In this document: one piece after another, positions 8,401-16,746 of the stretch | How positions within the stretch are numbered: position 1 is the stretch's first letter | Layout: the number at the start of each line of letters is the position of its first letter | Source: a virus | Reading direction: 5' to 3' (one strand) | IMG/VR virus record: IMGVR_UViG_3300046000_003971 | Span: 1 to 28,208 of that record | Length of the DNA: 28,208 bases | Position numbers and translations under genes: made by a program | The notes under the pieces: generated by a model | Databases searched by the model: none | The model's input: only the letters and a program-made list of their open reading frames with translations | Told to the model about the DNA's origin: nothing

Positions 8401-8882
8401 GCGGCGCGAAGTTCAACCACGACGCGATTCTCGAAACGATGCGAGTCGGTTTACGAGAAGGCATGAATGCGACGCTCGTCGGTTCTTCTCGTCTTGTTCG
8501 CCGTCAACTTTCGCGGCCCGGAATGGGTTTCCTCTATCGCGTCGCGAAGGGGAGCGCGAAAGGTCGGAATCTCCGAGCGCGTGGCTACCATCGCGCATCG
8601 CTTCCGGGACAACCTCCTGCGGTGAATACGAATCGCCTTCGTGCTTCGTGGAGCGTCGAGACAGTTGGAAATCGTCCAGACGGATTTGCGAATATCTTTG
8701 AAGATGGCCGATCGGTAGTTCTTCGATATGGAAGCAATGTTCCATATGCACCAATGCTCGAATTCGGAACTCGAAGAATGAAGCCTCGGCCTTACATCAA
8801 GCCTACGCTTCCGCAGATATCAAAGATCTCCGTGAGATTCTTCGAGATCGCGATCAAGAAGCAATTCGCGAGGACTCCATGA
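8397..8882 (+). CDS. Neck / tail-completion protein, HK97 gp10-like
   Basis: A 161-residue basic protein overlapping the previous gene by ATGA. The C-terminal motif VPYAPMLEFGTRRMKPRPYI (residues about 117-136) is typical of HK97 gp10 family proteins, which join the tail to the head. The middle contains GRNLRARGYHRASLPGQPP and TNRLRASW, also seen in this family. It is followed by the tail terminator gene, the standard order. Confidence 0.85.
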   Translation: MSGAKFNHDAILETMRVGLREGMNATLVGSSRLVRRQLSRPGMGFLYRVAKGSAKGRNLRARGYHRASLPGQPPAVNTNRLRASWSVETVGNRPDGFANIFEDGRSVVLRYGSNVPYAPMLEFGTRRMKPRPYIKPTLPQISKISVRFFEIAIKKQFARTP

Positions 8883-9271
8883 GCAAAGCAATCCTCGACG
8901 CGGTGAAGACTCGGCTCTATGCGACGACCTCGATCGCGACTGCGCTCGCGTCTCGGATCTACTACAACTCCGCGCCTGCAAACGCGAATCTTCCTCTTCT
9001 CGTCTATACGGCGACTGTGAGGACGACTCCATTCTTCGGCGCGATCACGCGGCACGAAGTGGAGATCGAGTTCGCGATTCAGTACGGCAACGAGAACGGA
9101 ATCGATGCGTACACAATCTCGGACGGCCTCGCGACGGCGTTCTCGACTCCGATCGCCGTATCTGGCTTCGACGCGCTTCGCGGAGTTCGCATCGAGCGCG
9201 GTGTGCCATCATTCGCGGATGATGGTTGGACGATGATTGAGCGGTGGCGATTCGTCGCGCACGACACATAA
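8879..9271 (+). CDS. Tail terminator protein (DUF3168-like)
   Basis: A 130-residue protein beginning inside the previous stop (ATGA). The pattern matches tail terminators: helix at the start (ILDAVKTRLYATTSIATALA), SRIYYNSAPANANLPLLVY, then alternating beta strands with EVEIEFAIQYGNE, and a late strand with MIERWRFVAHD. These proteins cap the tail tube and bind the neck. The gene lies just before the tube protein gene, as expected. Confidence 0.8.
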   Translation: MSKAILDAVKTRLYATTSIATALASRIYYNSAPANANLPLLVYTATVRTTPFFGAITRHEVEIEFAIQYGNENGIDAYTISDGLATAFSTPIAVSGFDALRGVRIERGVPSFADDGWTMIERWRFVAHDT

Positions 9272-9280
9272 GGAAACTTC

Positions 9281-9739
9281 ATGCCTATCGATACCTACCT
9301 CATCGGCAACGACGGAAACGTCTCCTACTCGATCGGAACGACGACGACCGTCCAGACCTTTTTCAAGGTGCAGAGTTTCGCCGCGACGCTCTCGCGGCCC
9401 GTTTCAACTCTGACCGCTTTCGGCGATACCGGACAGCGCAAGCGTCTCGGTATGCTTGATCTCACGGGATCGCTCAATGCGGTCGTCGGTGTCGATTCGT
9501 CGGCAGGCACTTCGACGAGTCACACGAATCTGATTCTCGTCTCGTCGCAGGACACGACAGCGACGCGGCCTACCTTGAGCCTCACGCTCTATGACAGCAC
9601 GAATGACGCGAAGATCACATCGAACTGCGTCTTCTCATCGTTCGCGTTCAATTCAAACAAGACTGGCGACACGACGATGACGGTCAACTTTGAGAACGCG
9701 GACGGCGCGGCTCCCGTCGTCACTTGGCTGATCTCATGA
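9281..9739 (+). CDS. Major tail tube protein (putative)
   Basis: A 152-residue Thr/Ser-rich beta protein with a good AAGGA site. The segment FFKVQSFAATLSRPVSTLTA followed by FGDTGQRKRLGMLDLTGSLN and the late TGDTTMTVNFENADG resemble tail tube subunits. It is small for a tube protein, but its position between tail terminator and assembly chaperones is exactly right. I see no alternative tube candidate in the window. Confidence 0.75.
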   Translation: MPIDTYLIGNDGNVSYSIGTTTTVQTFFKVQSFAATLSRPVSTLTAFGDTGQRKRLGMLDLTGSLNAVVGVDSSAGTSTSHTNLILVSSQDTTATRPTLSLTLYDSTNDAKITSNCVFSSFAFNSNKTGDTTMTVNFENADGAAPVVTWLIS

Positions 9740-10008
9740 GCATCTCTGCTACTGAAGTCATTCCTCTCTTCCGGCCTTCCGATGCAGACTGGATCGTGAC
9801 TCTCGTCACGAAGCAAGGCCGAACGATTTCGCGTCGAATCAGCGGAGGACGACTCGAAGAGGAAGCGGCAGTCCGAGTCGCGATGAACGCGAGCGAAGTC
9901 AGCCTCGCGGATCTCGATTCGTATACAGTTCGACGCGCATCCGATCGATCTCTCGTCGTCAACGGCGACGAGTTTCTCGCACATCTCAAAACGAAGAAGA
10001 AGGACTAA
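9736..10008 (+). CDS. Small tail-region protein of unknown function
   Basis: A 90-residue protein starting in the stop of the tube gene (ATGA); a TTG at 9724 is a less likely start. The sequence is mixed alpha/beta with a basic, lysine-rich end (HLKTKKKD). No family is recognised. Lying between tube protein and assembly chaperone genes, it may be a structural or assembly accessory protein. Its last base is the first base of the next start codon. Confidence 0.75.
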   Translation: MSISATEVIPLFRPSDADWIVTLVTKQGRTISRRISGGRLEEEAAVRVAMNASEVSLADLDSYTVRRASDRSLVVNGDEFLAHLKTKKKD

Positions 10009-10382
10009 TGGTTCACCCTTGGAACGAGACGCTTCCTGATGGTCGCGTCGTCGCGATTCGGCCTTTGACCGTTCGTCAGCGTATCGCGCTCACGAACGAA
10101 CTCGCAGACATTCGAGCAAGCGAAGCGAGGAAGGCGGCAGAGATTGCAGGCCTTCCCGTTTCGCTTCAGGCCGTCGAGAAGGCTCGCAGAGACGCTCTCG
10201 TCGCTTCGGCCCTAGTTCTGGACTGCTACACGCTCGCAGGCTCTCTGCGCGTTCTCTGCGCCGCGAGCGAGTTCGGCGAGTTGATCGCGGATTCTGTCGA
10301 CGCGAAGCGAGCCACGGAGATCGCGCTTCGTGCGCTCGGATTCGGCGGCGAAGATCGAGAAGAGAAGCCATCGGGAAACTGA
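10008..10382 (+). CDS. Tail assembly chaperone, short form (G-like)
   Basis: A 124-residue mostly helical protein located between tail tube and tape measure genes, where siphoviruses encode the chaperone that coats the tape measure protein. LTVRQRIALTNELADIRASE and ATEIALRALGFGGED are its recognisable helical segments. The last codons before the stop are GGA AAC TGA, part of a GGGAAAC slippery heptamer, so a fraction of ribosomes should shift into the -1 frame and make the longer product. The start overlaps the preceding stop by one base (TAATG). Confidence 0.8.
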   Translation: MVHPWNETLPDGRVVAIRPLTVRQRIALTNELADIRASEARKAAEIAGLPVSLQAVEKARRDALVASALVLDCYTLAGSLRVLCAASEFGELIADSVDAKRATEIALRALGFGGEDREEKPSGN

Positions 10383-10597
10383 CTGGGCCTCCGCGCGAGC
10401 CGATGCCTCGCGACTATCTCGCGGAGGCGCATCTCATCGCTCGAACTGCCGCAGGGCTTGGGAATCCGCTCGATCTGACGTGCGCCGAATTCGACCGACA
10501 TCTCATGCTTTGCTTGAAAGGCTACGAGTCGAGTCAGACTGCGTCGACTGATTCGCGCGACTGGGCGCGACGATATGTAGAGCGGAGCACCACATGA
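10008..10597 (+). CDS. Tail assembly chaperone, -1 frameshift product (GT-like)
   Basis: If ribosomes slip back one base on G-GGA-AAC (10373-10379), translation continues as CTG ACT GGG CCT CCG and on through an open -1 frame to the stop at 10595-10597. This gives 124 plus 72 residues, 196 in all. The extension (PRDYLAEAHLIARTAAGLGN, EFDRHLMLCLKGYE) is helical and looks genuine. The only ATG in the extension (10403) has no ribosome-binding site, which favours frameshifting over independent initiation. The stop overlaps the tape measure start (ATGA). Confidence 0.8.
10373..10379 (+). promoter_or_regulatory. Programmed -1 ribosomal frameshift site GGGAAAC
   Basis: The heptamer fits X XXY YYZ with zero-frame codons GGA and AAC, immediately followed by the zero-frame stop TGA. 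It sits between tube and tape measure genes, where lambda and many other phages use a similar G/GT slip (GGGAAAG in lambda). The following sequence is GC-rich and could form a stimulating structure; I did not fold it. Confidence 0.85.
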
Positions 10598-11673
10598 AGG
10601 GCGGCGACATTTACATTGACGTTCGCGCGAACTACTCCGCAATGGAGCGCGATCTCGTCGAGGCAGAGTCAAAGGCCGCAGCGTCCGCCGAAGGCGCAGC
10701 GAAACAGTACGAGTCGAAGTTCGGCGGATGGCTCCAGAAGAGCGCAGGAAGCGTCTCGAAGAAGATCGAAGGCTTTCTCAATCCGATCCAACTGCTCGAT
10801 CGAGTCGCGGATTTCGCGGAGCGAGCCGGAGAAGAAGGCATCGGCTCCGCGCTCGATGGCCTCGCAAAGTCGACTCCGATCATCGGCGCGGCCTACCGAA
10901 TCGGAACGGCAATCGGTCAGTCCGTGATGAATGCTTTTGGCGCGGAGACGAACGAGCAGTTTGCCGAGCGCGTCGAGCAGGAACTCGCAGACGCGCAGGC
11001 TCGCGCGGAGCGTCAACGCAAGATCGCGCAGGGACAAGAAGCAGAGGCTCGCCAGACGTTTGGGCTTGAGCAGGAGGCAGGCGCGGCAGAGTTCGAGGCT
11101 CAGATGCGCCAACTTGAGCGCACGGGCCAAGCGGAACGCGCGATCTTCCTTCGAGGCTTGAACGAAGAGGAGCGTCTCCAGACCGAAATGGAATTGCGAG
11201 TCGCCGATGCCGCCAACGAAGCGCAGGCTGACGCGATCCGTCGACTGTATGAAGCGAAGATCCAATCGAACGCCGACGAGACTCGCGACAAACTCGACAA
11301 GCAGAAGGCCGCAGACAAGGCCGCTGCCGATGCTCGAATTGAAGAAGAGAAACGCGCCGCAAATGAAATCGCGAAGAAAGAGACCGATGCCAACGAGAAG
11401 GCGCAGCGTGACAAGGAGAAGGCCGACGAGAAGACCGCTCGCATTCGCGAGAAGGCCGATGCAGAGCGCGTCAAAATGATGGAAGAGGTCGCGCGTATGG
11501 AAGAAGAGCGCATCTCTTCGCAGGCCGCAGGCATCAACGGCGCGAATACCGCGCTCGGAACTTTCCGATTCGATGCGTATCCAGATACAGACAAACGCCG
11601 AAATGATGAGCGCATGGTTCGAGGCATCGAGGCACTCGTCGCAAACTCTGGAACGAGTGGAGGATTCGTCTAA
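10594..11673 (+). CDS. Tape measure protein (short)
   Basis: A 359-residue protein. It opens with GDIYIDVRANYSAMERDLVE, a common tape measure N-terminus, followed by a Gly/Ala-rich stretch with hydrophobic helices (about 60-120: SALDGLAKSTPIIGAAYRIG). Residues 125-320 form a very long Glu/Lys/Ala/Arg coiled coil. If the usual rule of about 1.5 angstrom per residue holds, the tail would be only around 50 nm long. The gene follows the frameshifted chaperones and overlaps them by four bases. Confidence 0.85.
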   Translation: MKGGDIYIDVRANYSAMERDLVEAESKAAASAEGAAKQYESKFGGWLQKSAGSVSKKIEGFLNPIQLLDRVADFAERAGEEGIGSALDGLAKSTPIIGAAYRIGTAIGQSVMNAFGAETNEQFAERVEQELADAQARAERQRKIAQGQEAEARQTFGLEQEAGAAEFEAQMRQLERTGQAERAIFLRGLNEEERLQTEMELRVADAANEAQADAIRRLYEAKIQSNADETRDKLDKQKAADKAAADARIEEEKRAANEIAKKETDANEKAQRDKEKADEKTARIREKADAERVKMMEEVARMEEERISSQAAGINGANTALGTFRFDAYPDTDKRRNDERMVRGIEALVANSGTSGGFV

Positions 11674-12476
11674 TGGCTTTCGAGTTTGTTGAGTTGCAGG
11701 AGACGCGAGGATTCAGCGACAGCGGAGGCCGCGTCAGCGCGAGCCGAACTTTTCGTTGTTGGGATGATGCCGCGCCGATCACTTCGCCGAAGATGGTCAA
11801 GGATCATTTCGGAGTCGAGTTGCCTGACATCCGCGAAGAGTTCCCCGATGAGAAATTGATCTTCGCGACGGCGTTTTCGATCAAGCACATTCCCGAATCG
11901 CGCAACGTGTGGGAAGTGGAATTCACCTACGAGAACACAGAGCCGGGAGACAAACTTCCGAATGAGGAAGGCTATGTGCAGATCACGATCGACTACGCTT
12001 CTGAGTTTCGCGAAGCATGGCGCACAGGTCCAACAATTCCGTCAAACGGAACGCAGACTGGTCTTGATTGCGGAGGAACTCCGATCGACAAGTCCGGAGT
12101 GCCTCTTTCGATTCTCGTTCGCATGAGCGATATCACGATCACAGAAACCGTCTCTGCGGCGAGTTTCCCTGAGCGATCGCTCAAGATTCGACAGGCGCGA
12201 GGCCGTCGCAACTCGACAATCTTTCAAGGCGCACCGATCGGGCAAGTTCTGTATCTCGGCGCGAATGCTTCGAGGATCGGCCTTGAGAAGTTCTCGATCA
12301 CGCACAAGTTTCGACAGGATGAATTCCTGCACATGATCCAGAGTGCGAGGAGAAATCAACTCGGCCAAGTGGACACCGTTGCAGATCTTCAAGGCATATA
12401 CAGAGCGGGGAATGTCGATCTCGTTCAGCCTTTCCCAAACTTCGCTGATTTCAACGTTCTTTCGGAGAACTTCTAA
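11673..12476 (+). CDS. Tail protein of unknown family, after tape measure
   Basis: A 267-residue protein coupled to the tape measure gene by TAATG. It begins with FVELQETRGFSDSGGRVSAS and has several beta strands with aromatic residues (VWEVEFTYENTEPGDKLPNE). In this position siphoviruses encode the distal tail or baseplate hub protein, so a tail-tip role is likely. I do not recognise the family. It contains only two cysteines and no enzymatic motif. Confidence 0.8.
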   Translation: MAFEFVELQETRGFSDSGGRVSASRTFRCWDDAAPITSPKMVKDHFGVELPDIREEFPDEKLIFATAFSIKHIPESRNVWEVEFTYENTEPGDKLPNEEGYVQITIDYASEFREAWRTGPTIPSNGTQTGLDCGGTPIDKSGVPLSILVRMSDITITETVSAASFPERSLKIRQARGRRNSTIFQGAPIGQVLYLGANASRIGLEKFSITHKFRQDEFLHMIQSARRNQLGQVDTVADLQGIYRAGNVDLVQPFPNFADFNVLSENF

Positions 12477-12841
12477 TGGCTCGCGAGATCACGCTCAATC
12501 TCAAGATCTCAACTCTCAAGGGAGATCTCAACCACACCGAGAACGCCGGAACGCTCTTCGTCGATCTCACGGGAACGACGGCAGTCGGCGGCGCGGCGAC
12601 CGTAACGACAACTGCCGCCGCGCTCACGATGGGAAGCGTTTCATCCGCAGGCTATGCCTACTTCAAGAACACAGGGCCGACGAATTACGTCGAGATTGGA
12701 ACAGGTACAGGCGGCTCATTCGTCGCGTTCCTGAAGTTGAAAGCAGGAGAGGCCGCGATCTGTAGGCTCGGTACAAACACTCCGACCGCGCGAGCGAATA
12801 CTGCGAGCGTCGCGCTTCAATACTACATCTTGGCGGACTGA
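12476..12841 (+). CDS. Small tail structural protein of unknown function
   Basis: A 121-residue Thr/Ala-rich beta protein, coupled by TAATG to the gene before and TGATG to the gene after. Recognisable segments are GYAYFKNTGPTNYVEIGTG and FLKLKAGEAAICRL, a pattern found in small phage tail proteins with a jelly-roll-like strand order. It resembles in style the protein encoded at 13548. Function in the tail tip is inferred from position. Confidence 0.75.
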   Translation: MAREITLNLKISTLKGDLNHTENAGTLFVDLTGTTAVGGAATVTTTAAALTMGSVSSAGYAYFKNTGPTNYVEIGTGTGGSFVAFLKLKAGEAAICRLGTNTPTARANTASVALQYYILAD

Positions 12842-13551
12842 TGACGCTTCCAAAGTTCACCGCAGGCCAAGTCGGCAAACTCGAATTCCATCATCTCAAC
12901 GAGGCGTTCGAGCGCATCGAGAGACTGGACGGAAATCCTGCGCTCGTTACTGCCTCCGGTCCTGTACTCGGTCGAACGATTCTCGTTCGGATCACGGGAC
13001 AAAGCGGAACGGGAAACTCGATCAGAGGAAGTTTCGAAGAGGTCGCTCTTTCATCTGTCGGATCGAATACATACGTCGCCGTAGGCGGTGGCGTGAAGTC
13101 GACAGTATCTGGAGACGTATACGGAGCACCGATTGTCTTTCCATGCTCCGCAGTTGGATCGATTGTCCCAGTCCTTGGACATATCGCGGCGAATGGAAAA
13201 CTCTATTTCCGCGAATGCTCATCTCCGACTCTGATGCGCTTGGGAAGAATCAACGCGGCCGCACAGATCGGGTCATCTGGAAAATTCATCTACACGCTCG
13301 TAGAAGTTTCGATCGACAACTTCAATCAAGGAACTTTCGCGACGGTTGGATCTGGTCTGATCTTCTATGCGCTGAATGGTTGCGAACAGCCAGTTGATTT
13401 GAATCGAGAGATCGGAGTCGGCACGATCTATCCGCTCGGCGGAACGGCATATCGAAAGCCGATCAAGAACGGAACCGTCGTCTCGTGTATGCCTTCGGGC
13501 AGCGACTATGTCTTCTCCATTCCAAACGGATACGAGTTCGTCTGCCCATGA
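12841..13551 (+). CDS. Putative tail-tip structural protein
   Basis: A 236-residue protein starting inside the preceding stop (TGATG). The first 30 residues (PKFTAGQVGKLEFHHLNEAF, then ERIERLDG) look like a conserved attachment or oligomerisation helix; the remainder is beta-rich and Gly/Ser-rich. Codon usage drifts toward A/T in the second half. No known domain is recognised. Its place suggests a tail-tip or fibre component. Confidence 0.75.
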   Translation: MTLPKFTAGQVGKLEFHHLNEAFERIERLDGNPALVTASGPVLGRTILVRITGQSGTGNSIRGSFEEVALSSVGSNTYVAVGGGVKSTVSGDVYGAPIVFPCSAVGSIVPVLGHIAANGKLYFRECSSPTLMRLGRINAAAQIGSSGKFIYTLVEVSIDNFNQGTFATVGSGLIFYALNGCEQPVDLNREIGVGTIYPLGGTAYRKPIKNGTVVSCMPSGSDYVFSIPNGYEFVCP

Positions 13552-13910
13552 GTAGCCTTCCCTCATCAATCAACTCTCTTACGAGATTCAGCGCAAAGCG
13601 AAGAATCGTTGCATCGACCGCGAAGACAGCCTCTTCGATTGTCTACGAAGTTCCCGCGTCAAAGTCGCTGCGAATCGAATCTCTTTCGGTTTGCAACACG
13701 GCGGCGACGACCGTCACGTTTCGTATCTTCATCCTTGGCGCGAACGAATCGACGGCAGTCTCGAACGCGGTGTACTACGACAATCCGCTCCAAGGAAATG
13801 CGACGCTCCTCGATGACTCGATTCGATACTTGAACGCAGGCGATCGGATCGCGCTTCGAGCGGATACCGCGAGTTCTCTTTCGCTTCAGATTCACGGAGT
13901 CGAGGAGTGA
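13548..13910 (+). CDS. Small beta-rich tail protein
   Basis: A 120-residue protein whose start (ATGA) overlaps the preceding stop; a longer upstream reading would overlap the previous gene by 67 bases and is not preferred. The end of the protein (LNAGDRIALRADTASSLSLQ followed by IHGVEE) is typical of small phage tail or fibre-associated jelly-roll proteins. No enzyme motif is present. Confidence 0.75.
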   Translation: MSSLPSSINSLTRFSAKRRIVASTAKTASSIVYEVPASKSLRIESLSVCNTAATTVTFRIFILGANESTAVSNAVYYDNPLQGNATLLDDSIRYLNAGDRIALRADTASSLSLQIHGVEE

Positions 13911-14860
13911 GCGTCGACGCGGCGAGCCTTCTTTGTTGCTGCGCTCCGACTTTCCCGACGAGTTGCGTTGAGATCTGGCAATGCTCGATGCCGAAATTCC
14001 GGCTCGATTATGAACTCGGTCTAACGACGAAGATTGTGGGAACGACGAGCAATGGTCTTGTGACATTGAGCGAAGTTGTATGCACGATGACAGGCTTTGC
14101 GACCTATCAGAAAGCAGCAACCGCTCCTCCGTTGTTTGGTAGTGTTCCTACGTTGTATTTCCGCACAGGAGCGGCAGAATTCAATTTCTTGCAACGAAGG
14201 AGAACCAGAGCATTTTTCTCTTCTCCAAACTGCAATCCATGCGGCAGCACTTATCTATCATCTGAACAAACGATCACGGGATCTGGAGCGATTGCCGCAG
14301 GTAACAATTCGACTTTTTGGGGCTTCTTATCGGGTAGATGCTCTTCATGTGGATGCAACTCTCCGAACGATCCGAAGCACATGACTTTGCTCATAGGTGG
14401 CTACGGTAGTTTCACAGTCAACTCGACGACATACAACGAGCAAGGAAATTCGTTTTCATCCACTCCTCAAAACTTGACGCGCCACCTAAATCCACTTCTG
14501 TATCTGAAAGACGGTTGCGTTCAAGTGAACTCATTCCCTACCGCTGCATGGGAAACTCCTCCTGTTCTTGGATGGCTTAGTCTTCCAAATCCACAGCAGA
14601 GTTTCGGTCAAGCATTTCAGCCTCCATACTGCTCGGATATCAATCCGCCTTATAAGTGCCAAGATCCTTGCGATCCAGATAGCATTGGCCCGAACTACAA
14701 CGCGAGCGGATGCGCCGCGATCGACGGCGAGTTCTATCGAGAGTGCAATCAAGGAGCAGGATTCACTTGCGAATGCAATGGATCAAGTGCGACAGGATGC
14801 GTTCCAACGATCCAGAGTTATGAAAAATTCGGAATCTTCACAGCATCTCCCGTCTTGTAG
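13907..14860 (+). CDS. Cysteine-rich virion protein of unknown family
   Basis: A 317-residue protein starting at a GTG that overlaps the preceding stop (GTGA). It contains about 20 cysteines, many clustered (LLCCCAP at the start, CNPCGS, CSSCGC, and FTCECNG near the end), and many Asn, Pro and aromatic residues. There is no recognised domain. Codon usage is more A/T-rich than its neighbours (many TTT, TTG, GGT, TTA), a sign of separate origin. In the tail-tip region it may be an adhesin stabilised by disulfides or metal; that is inference. Its 3' end overlaps the next gene by 41 bases. Confidence 0.8.
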   Translation: MSVDAASLLCCCAPTFPTSCVEIWQCSMPKFRLDYELGLTTKIVGTTSNGLVTLSEVVCTMTGFATYQKAATAPPLFGSVPTLYFRTGAAEFNFLQRRRTRAFFSSPNCNPCGSTYLSSEQTITGSGAIAAGNNSTFWGFLSGRCSSCGCNSPNDPKHMTLLIGGYGSFTVNSTTYNEQGNSFSSTPQNLTRHLNPLLYLKDGCVQVNSFPTAAWETPPVLGWLSLPNPQQSFGQAFQPPYCSDINPPYKCQDPCDPDSIGPNYNASGCAAIDGEFYRECNQGAGFTCECNGSSATGCVPTIQSYEKFGIFTASPVL

Positions 14861-15110
14861 ATACGAGATCAATCCTCTCGAATGCTCTCATCCGGAGATC
14901 TTCGGCGCGACGAACGCGGAGAAGTGCGCGACTTGCTCGAAGTATCGAGGCAGGCCGAGAGGCCTTGGCGACGTAGTTCACTCGATCACGACGGCGACAG
15001 GCATCGCGAAGGCCGTCGATACTGTGACTGGCGGTTGTGGAGGATGCGCTCGAAGACGCGCCGCGCTGAATGCGGCAGTCCCGTTCTCCGATGAAGAATC
15101 GAAAGGCTGA
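14820..15110 (+). CDS. Small Cys-motif protein (CxxC and CGGC)
   Basis: A 96-residue protein with CATCSKYRGRPRGLGD (about 36-51) and TGGCGGCARRRAALNAAVPF (about 70-89). The CGGC-arginine-ALN-FP pattern recurs in small phage proteins of unknown function from the tail region and suggests a metal-binding knuckle. The ATG at 14820 lies within the previous gene. The frame is open further upstream, but that part is the shadow of the cysteine-rich gene. The next gene follows after three bases. Confidence 0.75.
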   Translation: MKNSESSQHLPSCRYEINPLECSHPEIFGATNAEKCATCSKYRGRPRGLGDVVHSITTATGIAKAVDTVTGGCGGCARRRAALNAAVPFSDEESKG

Positions 15111-15113
15111 ACT

Positions 15114-16499
15114 ATGGCTTTGACTTACACAGGCACGGACGGACTCTTCAATCGGCTCGGCGCACTCATCTACATGATGGACCAAGTTCGAGCGCATCAG
15201 AACAATCTGAAGACGCTCCTTGCGAATGTGCAGTTGGAGTACTCGTCGTCCGATGCTTGGATGATCGACGTTCTCTCCGGCAATATCGAAGCGCGAATCG
15301 CGGAAGCGGGAAACGTGCTGAACGACGTTCGCGCGGCGGCAGAGCGAACGATTGTTGAGATGTGCTTTGATGAGGCGACCGCAGTCGGCGCGACCAATAC
15401 GATGGTTCGCAAAGACATTCGCGACGCTCTCGTCTGGTTGATTCGAGACATGGACGCATCTCCGCAGTCGATCGACGGAACGACGATCACGAAATCGAGT
15501 CTCTCGGTTGGCGCATCGAACAGCGGAAACGGTAAGTTCTACTATCTGTTCGACGCTCCGAATGTGCTTCTCGGCTCGACTGCCGACTGGCCGAACATTC
15601 GCACGGAAGTTCTTGAAGCGCGATGCGTTCAAGATGGCACGACTGGCGCAATTTCGCGAGGATCGGAGATATTCGAGATTCGAGGACAGCCTGCGTATAC
15701 GGGCCTTGACTACCGATTCCCTGCCGGAAGCGGGACGCTCATGCGTCTCGCGACTGCTTGTGCGAGCGTAGACAACGGATCGCAGGGACAGAACATTCTC
15801 CACAATTCCGATCTCGAAGAGCAGACGAGCAATCTTCCCGATCGCTTCACCGTTTCGAGCGGAACGGCAGGCACAGAGTTTCTCACGGAGACGACGGCGG
15901 CGAATGTATTCCGAGGAACTCGATCGCTCAAACTCGCGGTGACGGGATCGACGTTCAATATCCGCCAGAGGCTCGCAGACTTCGACGGAACTCTCGGCAG
16001 GCTCACGCCGGATCGACCGTACATCCTCGCCGTCGCAATCAAGAAGAACACGACGGCAACCGGAACGCTTCGTCTCTCGGTGAAGGACGCATCTGGAAAT
16101 ATCATCGACGGCGGAAGTTTCTTGTTCTCGCAATCAATCGCGGCGACAACTACTTCGTTCGGAATCTATGCAACTCAGTTGCGCTCTCCGCGCATCGTGC
16201 CGAGCGAGTTGTACTTTCACATCGAGACAACGACGGCGATCGCGACGGATGCTGTCTACATCGACGAGATCATTCTCGCGGAGATGATGCCGATCGCGAA
16301 TGGTGGACCTGCGCTTGCGATCGTCGCAGGCTCAACGGACTGGGCGGCGGACGACAACGCTCGCTACACATTCACGAACAACGGCGAGGGAGCGTTTGCT
16401 ACGGCGTTCGATCGCCTGTTTGATATGTACGGGAAAGGCCTCAGCCTTCCTGCAAACTATTTCGGCACCGAGACGATCTCTGACTCTCTGATCGCTTGA
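15114..16499 (+). CDS. Virion protein with carbohydrate-binding-like domain
   Basis: A 461-residue protein, probably a tail fibre or tail-tip adhesin. Residues 1-120 are helical with an N-terminal MALTYTGTDGLFNRLGALIY. A segment from about 225 to 390 has the layout of a galactose-binding-like/CBM4-type domain: ILHNSDLEEQTSNLPDRF, RGTRSLKLAV, RPYILAVAIKKN and AVYIDEIILAEM. The domain would bind sugars on the host surface. AAAGG lies 7 bases before the ATG. This is the last gene of the first late block; the control region follows. Confidence 0.8.
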   Translation: MALTYTGTDGLFNRLGALIYMMDQVRAHQNNLKTLLANVQLEYSSSDAWMIDVLSGNIEARIAEAGNVLNDVRAAAERTIVEMCFDEATAVGATNTMVRKDIRDALVWLIRDMDASPQSIDGTTITKSSLSVGASNSGNGKFYYLFDAPNVLLGSTADWPNIRTEVLEARCVQDGTTGAISRGSEIFEIRGQPAYTGLDYRFPAGSGTLMRLATACASVDNGSQGQNILHNSDLEEQTSNLPDRFTVSSGTAGTEFLTETTAANVFRGTRSLKLAVTGSTFNIRQRLADFDGTLGRLTPDRPYILAVAIKKNTTATGTLRLSVKDASGNIIDGGSFLFSQSIAATTTSFGIYATQLRSPRIVPSELYFHIETTTAIATDAVYIDEIILAEMMPIANGGPALAIVAGSTDWAADDNARYTFTNNGEGAFATAFDRLFDMYGKGLSLPANYFGTETISDSLIA

Positions 16500-16746
16500 T
16501 CAGATCTCCGAGAATCGCGGCTCTCGCTTGCGCGACGAGGAAGCGAAGATCGTCTTCTTCGGCGAGATCGACGGCGAGCGTATACAGATCAAGCGTTTCC
16601 CAAGTTGGCGAGAGGATCGAGCGGCATCGGAGCGCGGCTCGATCGGAGTTGCCTCGCGTGACCGCGAAGGAAAGCACCGTCTCGACGTGTGCTTGGACGC
16701 GCCGAGATTCCAATTTGTGCAGGCCTCTCGAATTTTTTCTCGACAT
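16441..16746 (-). CDS. Possible divergent small gene beside the operator
   Basis: A 101-residue minus-strand frame whose ATG lies at the edge of the + strand promoter. The middle and end look like a genuine helical protein (VETVLSFAVTRG, ETLDLYTLAVDLAEEDDLRF, QARAAILGDLI) with preferred codons. Its last 20 residues are antisense to the end of the preceding gene. A divergent gene at an operator would suit a regulator, but no HTH motif is evident. A competing + strand frame with no good start (TTG 16528 to 16815) covers the same bases in register. Only one is likely real. Confidence 0.4.
   Translation of the reverse strand: MSRKNSRGLHKLESRRVQAHVETVLSFAVTRGNSDRAALRCRSILSPTWETLDLYTLAVDLAEEDDLRFLVAQARAAILGDLIKRSESQRSSRCRNSLQEG

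Noticed and set aside
14838-16133. 431-codon minus-strand frame
   Set aside because: Antisense to the carbohydrate-binding-like protein gene. It is Arg/Ser-rich throughout, as expected when a strand rich in TCG, GCG and ATC codons is read backwards, and has no coherent domains.
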